DNA from: JBBSQE01 sp038258095
GTDB lineage: Bacteria > Actinomycetota > Thermoleophilia > Solirubrobacterales > 70-9
Assembly: GCA_038258095.1 (NCBI GenBank)
Contig: JBBSQE010000144.1
Span: forward strand, 1 to 8,244
Direction: 5' to 3'
DNA: 8,244 nucleotides
Shown piece after piece: positions 6,235 through 8,244 of the stretch. Numbering within the stretch: the first letter of the stretch is position 1; each line of letters starts with the position of its first letter. Under the pieces are notes generated by a model. It searched no databases. It had not been told where the DNA came from and saw only the letters and a list, made by a program, of their open reading frames with translations. Made by a program: the position numbers and the translations under genes.

Positions 6235-7019
6235 CCGCCGCTTCCGTCCCCGTCGGAGCGCATGTCCAGGGCATCGAGCCGCTCGCCGAGGCGGCCGCGG
6301 TTGGCGCCGACCGGATCCAGCTCTTCCTCTCGAACCCGCAGGGCTGGGAAAAGCCGAAGCGGCGAGAGGACGCCGACGCGCTCAGGAAGTCCCCGGTGGG
6401 CATCTACGTCCACGCGCCGTACCTGATCAACGTGGCTTCGCCGAAGCCGAATGTGCGCCACGGGTCGCGGAGGATCCTCAAGGACACCTGCGCTGCGGCG
6501 GCCGACATCGGCGCGTTGGCGGTGATCGTTCATCCGGGCTATGCGGAGGACGGGATACCGGAGGGCGAGAAGCGCTGGGCGTCGACACTCGAACGGCTGG
6601 AGTCCGACGTACCGGTGTTTTTCGAGAACACGGCCGGGGGCGAGAACGCGGTGGCGCGCCGCTTCGACGCCCTGGCGCTCCTCTGGGAGGCGGTCGATGC
6701 GGCGAAGACCGATGTCGAGATCGGCTTCTGCTTCGATACCTGCCACGCCCACGCGGCCGGCGAGGATCTATCCGACGCCGTCGAGCGAGCGATCGAGATC
6801 ACCGGCGGCATCAACCTGATGCACGTGAACGACTCACGCGACCCGCCGGGCACGGGAGCCGACCGGCACGCGAACATCGGCGCCGGAACGATCGATCTGG
6901 ACGTACTGCGCCACATGATCCGGGCGGCGGGAGCGCCGTCGGTGGTCGAGACACCGCGGGAGGCGGAGGCGCTGCGGGCCGATGTGGAGTTCGTGCGGGC
7001 GGCGCTGTCGGAGGGCTGA
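6231..7019 (+). CDS. nfo: Endonuclease IV (apurinic/apyrimidinic endonuclease, deoxyribonuclease IV)
   Basis: A base-excision-repair enzyme that cuts DNA 5' of abasic sites, acting in the cytoplasm with a trinuclear zinc centre. The 262-residue TIM barrel is near the family's usual length (E. coli Nfo 285). All nine ligands can be read: H61 in YVHAPYLIN, H101 in VHPGY, E132 in FENTAGG, D169 and H172 in CFDTCH, H198 in HVNDSRD, D211 and H213 in DRHANIG, and E240 in VVETP. The N-terminal GAHVQG and FLSNPQGW correspond to the first strand and the DNA-contacting loop. ATG 6231 overlaps the previous stop as ATGA, which fixes the start and implies translational coupling with the hydrolase gene. It ends 84 bp from a convergent gene; that gap shows no clear terminator, only a short GCCGG-T-CCGGC repeat too tight to fold. 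Confidence 0.95.
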   Translation: MTAASVPVGAHVQGIEPLAEAAAVGADRIQLFLSNPQGWEKPKRREDADALRKSPVGIYVHAPYLINVASPKPNVRHGSRRILKDTCAAAADIGALAVIVHPGYAEDGIPEGEKRWASTLERLESDVPVFFENTAGGENAVARRFDALALLWEAVDAAKTDVEIGFCFDTCHAHAAGEDLSDAVERAIEITGGINLMHVNDSRDPPGTGADRHANIGAGTIDLDVLRHMIRAAGAPSVVETPREAEALRADVEFVRAALSEG

Positions 7020-7103
7020 TACTCCGCTTCTCGATCGCGTGGAGGAGGACGCTCAGGTTGTCGGAGCGCCGGTCCGGCTACCGAATGTCGGCCAAGGCGC
7101 GGT

Positions 7104-7691
7104 TCACCGAGGCGTGGCGCGCGCGAGGCCAAGCCTCCCGTTGACCTCGTTCACGTCAAACCTGGCGGGATCGAACTCCGACGCGCTGTCGAGCCCCAGC
7201 CACTCAAGCATTTCCTCGTGCTCCTCGTGGGTGGAGTCGGCCAGCACCTCGCGGAGGTTCGCGTATCCCCAGATGCCTCCACAGTCCTCGGGCGGGCACG
7301 CCCCCTTGCCCGCCAGGCAGACCGGGTTGAGGGCATCCGGCCCGGCGGGGCGTACCGCCTCCACCAGGATGTCGTGCTCCCAGCCGTCGCCGAAGTCATA
7401 CGTATAGCGAAGTCGGTCGCCCTTCCCCCTGACCAGGGCACCGAGCGACGCCCGGCGCTCGTCCCTATGACCGAGCTCCGGATCCGGGAGGCCGTACTCG
7501 GCAGGGCCGGTCGTGAAGACATGCATGTGGTAGTCCTCCCAGCCCATCGCCGCCTGGATCGCGTCGTGGAGCTGGTCGAGGCGGAGATCGGCTGGGACGA
7601 GCAGGCGCCGCCAGACCGGCGGCTTCGACACCCCAACCAGGCTGATCTTCAGCTGGAGGATCGACTGCTCTGTATTTGTCCCCACACTCAT
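7104..7691 (-). CDS. Plasmid pRiA4b ORF-3-like family protein
   Basis: A 195-residue protein of the pRiA4b ORF-3 family (PF07929), whose biochemical role is unknown; members occur on plasmids, near transposons and in chromosomes. Diagnostic motifs are in order: LQLKISLVGVSKPPVWRR (12-29), LDQLHDAIQAAMGW (38-51) followed by HMHVF, YTYDFGDGWEHDI (96-108), and the cysteine-rich CPPEDCGGIWGY (132-143), which with C125 might bind a metal. The acidic tail ends with FDPARFDVNEVN (173-184), also typical. ATG 7691 is supported by AAGGGAG six bases upstream. It lies 41 bp downstream of the DUF2283 gene on the same strand, so a shared transcript is possible. No transposase or terminal inverted repeat accompanies it, so it is not evidence of an intact mobile element here. 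Confidence 0.92.
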   Translation of the reverse strand: MSVGTNTEQSILQLKISLVGVSKPPVWRRLLVPADLRLDQLHDAIQAAMGWEDYHMHVFTTGPAEYGLPDPELGHRDERRASLGALVRGKGDRLRYTYDFGDGWEHDILVEAVRPAGPDALNPVCLAGKGACPPEDCGGIWGYANLREVLADSTHEEHEEMLEWLGLDSASEFDPARFDVNEVNGRLGLARATPR

Positions 7692-7697
7692 TCTCAG

Positions 7698-7704
7698 CTC
7701 CCTT
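7698..7704 (-). promoter_or_regulatory. Strong ribosome binding site of the pRiA4b ORF-3-like gene
   Basis: AAGGGAG on the minus strand lies six bases before ATG 7691. It is the best Shine-Dalgarno in the window. It fixes the start and implies independent translation even if the transcript comes from the DUF2283 gene upstream. Confidence 0.75.
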
Positions 7705-7732
7705 CCGCTCGTCGCAACGTCAGCGAGCCACG

Positions 7733-8005
7733 TTACGTGAGGGCTGGCGCCAGCTCCTCGGCGGACACCTCGCTAGGTTTCGGAAGGGTCACGCGCAGCT
7801 CACCAGCCCGTTCGAGAAGGCGCTTCGGCCGCACTAGCGTCAACCCAACGACATTCCCATCGCCGTCGAAGCGCACGGTGGGGCCTTCCGGCGTCTCATC
7901 GAAGTCGACTGCGCGGGAGGGATCACCGACATGGAGGTAGAGCATGTCTGCTTCGGCGTCGTAGTCGAGGCGGTCGAAAGTGATGTCGGCGATCGTCGAG
8001 GTCAT
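7733..8005 (-). CDS. DUF2283 domain-containing protein (possible antitoxin)
   Basis: A 90-residue protein with the DUF2283 pattern: LDYDAEADMLYLHVGD (13-28), a middle DETPEGPTVRFDGDGNVVGLTL (36-57 region), then a C-terminal charged tail. DUF2283 proteins are small, of unknown biochemistry, and often sit beside small toxin-like genes such as DUF4258; that association is family knowledge, not proof here. ATG 8005 overlaps the stop of the upstream frame as ATGA, implying translational coupling, and a GGAAG lies just before it. Full length for its family and no visible damage, in contrast to the upstream partner. The stop is TAA, and the pRiA4b-like gene follows after 41 bp on the same strand. 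Confidence 0.88.
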   Translation of the reverse strand: MTSTIADITFDRLDYDAEADMLYLHVGDPSRAVDFDETPEGPTVRFDGDGNVVGLTLVRPKRLLERAGELRVTLPKPSEVSAEELAPALT

Positions 8006-8217
8006 GGCTTCCGTCGGCGGGGGAACACCGTGATGATACGACCGTCGACCGAGGTATCGAAGAAGACCACTGACCGGACCCCGTTCCTTGGTCCACCCTG
8101 AACGAGAGTTCGTGATGGATGGTCACGCCAGCCTATCCGCCCTGCCGGTGCAGTGAGACCGGAGGGCGAACGGAGCCGGCAGGGCGCTCCATACTCACGC
8201 AACCAGCTCCCAATCAA
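8002..8217 (-). CDS. Small ORF with DUF4258-like C-terminus, possibly frameshifted or degraded
   Basis: The last 24 or so residues, SVVFFDTSVDGRIITVFP and a basic RRRKP end, look like the final strands of a DUF4258-type small toxin-like domain. The stop overlaps the DUF2283 ATG by four bases, a typical toxin-antitoxin layout. The preceding part does not: it lacks the His/Arg-rich helix expected of that family, is rich in Pro, Gly and Arg, and runs through an 11-bp hairpin. The frame is open from TTG 8217 to the window edge, with no good ribosome site. A GTG at 8126 in a second frame gives TIHHELSFRVDQGTG, which would join the good C-terminus if one base were added near the GGGG run at 8079-8082. 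It may be a disrupted gene, a sequence error, or a misassigned frame. The family call is tentative. Confidence 0.35.
   Translation of the reverse strand: MIGSWLREYGAPCRLRSPSGLTAPAGRIGWRDHPSRTLVQGGPRNGVRSVVFFDTSVDGRIITVFPRRRKP
8138..8186. repeat. 11-bp perfect inverted repeat (stem-loop)
   Basis: CGCCCTGCCGG (8138-8148) and CCGGCAGGGCG (8176-8186) are perfectly complementary and separated by 27 bp. On the minus strand the hairpin begins nine bases after a stop codon at 8195, which would suit a terminator, although no T-tract follows and the loop is long. It might instead be an intergenic repeat unit or a regulatory RNA structure ahead of the small coupled genes. Confidence 0.5.
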
Positions 8218-8244
8218 GGGCCGCCCTCCAGGACTCGGCGAACA
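8195..8244 (-). CDS. Possible 3' end of an upstream gene (partial)
   Basis: At the right edge one minus-strand frame reads FAESWRAALDWELVA and then TGA (8197-8195). It has an ordinary amphipathic-helix composition, whereas the frame of the small ORF at the same place is Pro/Gly-rich. The inverted repeat starts nine bases after this stop, consistent with a gene end. Sixteen codons are too few to identify the product, and the call would exclude the N-terminal part of the overlapping small ORF. Confidence 0.25.
   Translation of the reverse strand, partial: FAESWRAALDWELVA

Noticed and set aside
7059..7085. GCCGG-T-CCGGC repeat between the convergent nfo and pRiA4b-like genes as a bidirectional terminator
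   Set aside because: The one-base spacer cannot form a hairpin loop and no T-tract follows on either strand.
7104..8217. Complete insertion sequence around the pRiA4b ORF-3-like gene
   Set aside because: No transposase, no terminal inverted repeats and no target-site duplication found in the visible sequence.

Overview
The window is high-GC bacterial DNA with densely packed genes, G/C-ending codons and long spurious antisense frames. This fits a soil actinobacterium, perhaps of the Thermoleophilia/Solirubrobacterales type. That placement is an impression from composition and gene style, not from a marker gene. No RNA gene, CRISPR array or complete mobile element is visible.

Left part (1-3574), a sulfatase/regulator block. 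A secreted type I sulfatase, cut by the left edge, is transcribed leftwards. It is divergent from a TetR-family repressor gene. The repressor gene converges on, and overlaps by 38 bp, a second type I sulfatase that has no signal peptide. Nearly identical 19-bp imperfect palindromes (18/19 identical) lie at 1241-1259, between sulfatase 1 and tetR, and at 3556-3574, just upstream of sulfatase 2. The simplest reading is that the TetR protein binds both sites and controls itself and both sulfatases, and possibly the rightward gene that begins near the second site.

Middle part (about 3489-7019), three rightward genes. The first encodes a large protein of unknown family with beta-propeller-like repeats and no convincing start codon. 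The second encodes an exported (beta/alpha)8 glycoside-hydrolase-like protein with both clan GH-A catalytic glutamates. The third encodes endonuclease IV (Nfo), with all nine metal ligands recognisable, and its ATG overlaps the hydrolase stop as ATGA.

Right part (7104-8244), leftward small genes. They are a pRiA4b ORF-3-like protein, a DUF2283 protein, and an upstream reading frame that overlaps DUF2283 as ATGA. The C-terminus of that upstream frame looks like a small toxin-type (DUF4258-like) domain, but its N-terminal half looks wrong or frameshifted. An 11-bp inverted repeat and the possible last codons of another gene fill the right edge.

The most distinctive item is the putative two-sulfatase TetR regulon with its duplicated operator. 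The rest is recognisable families in unusual neighbourhoods, plus one unassigned large protein.
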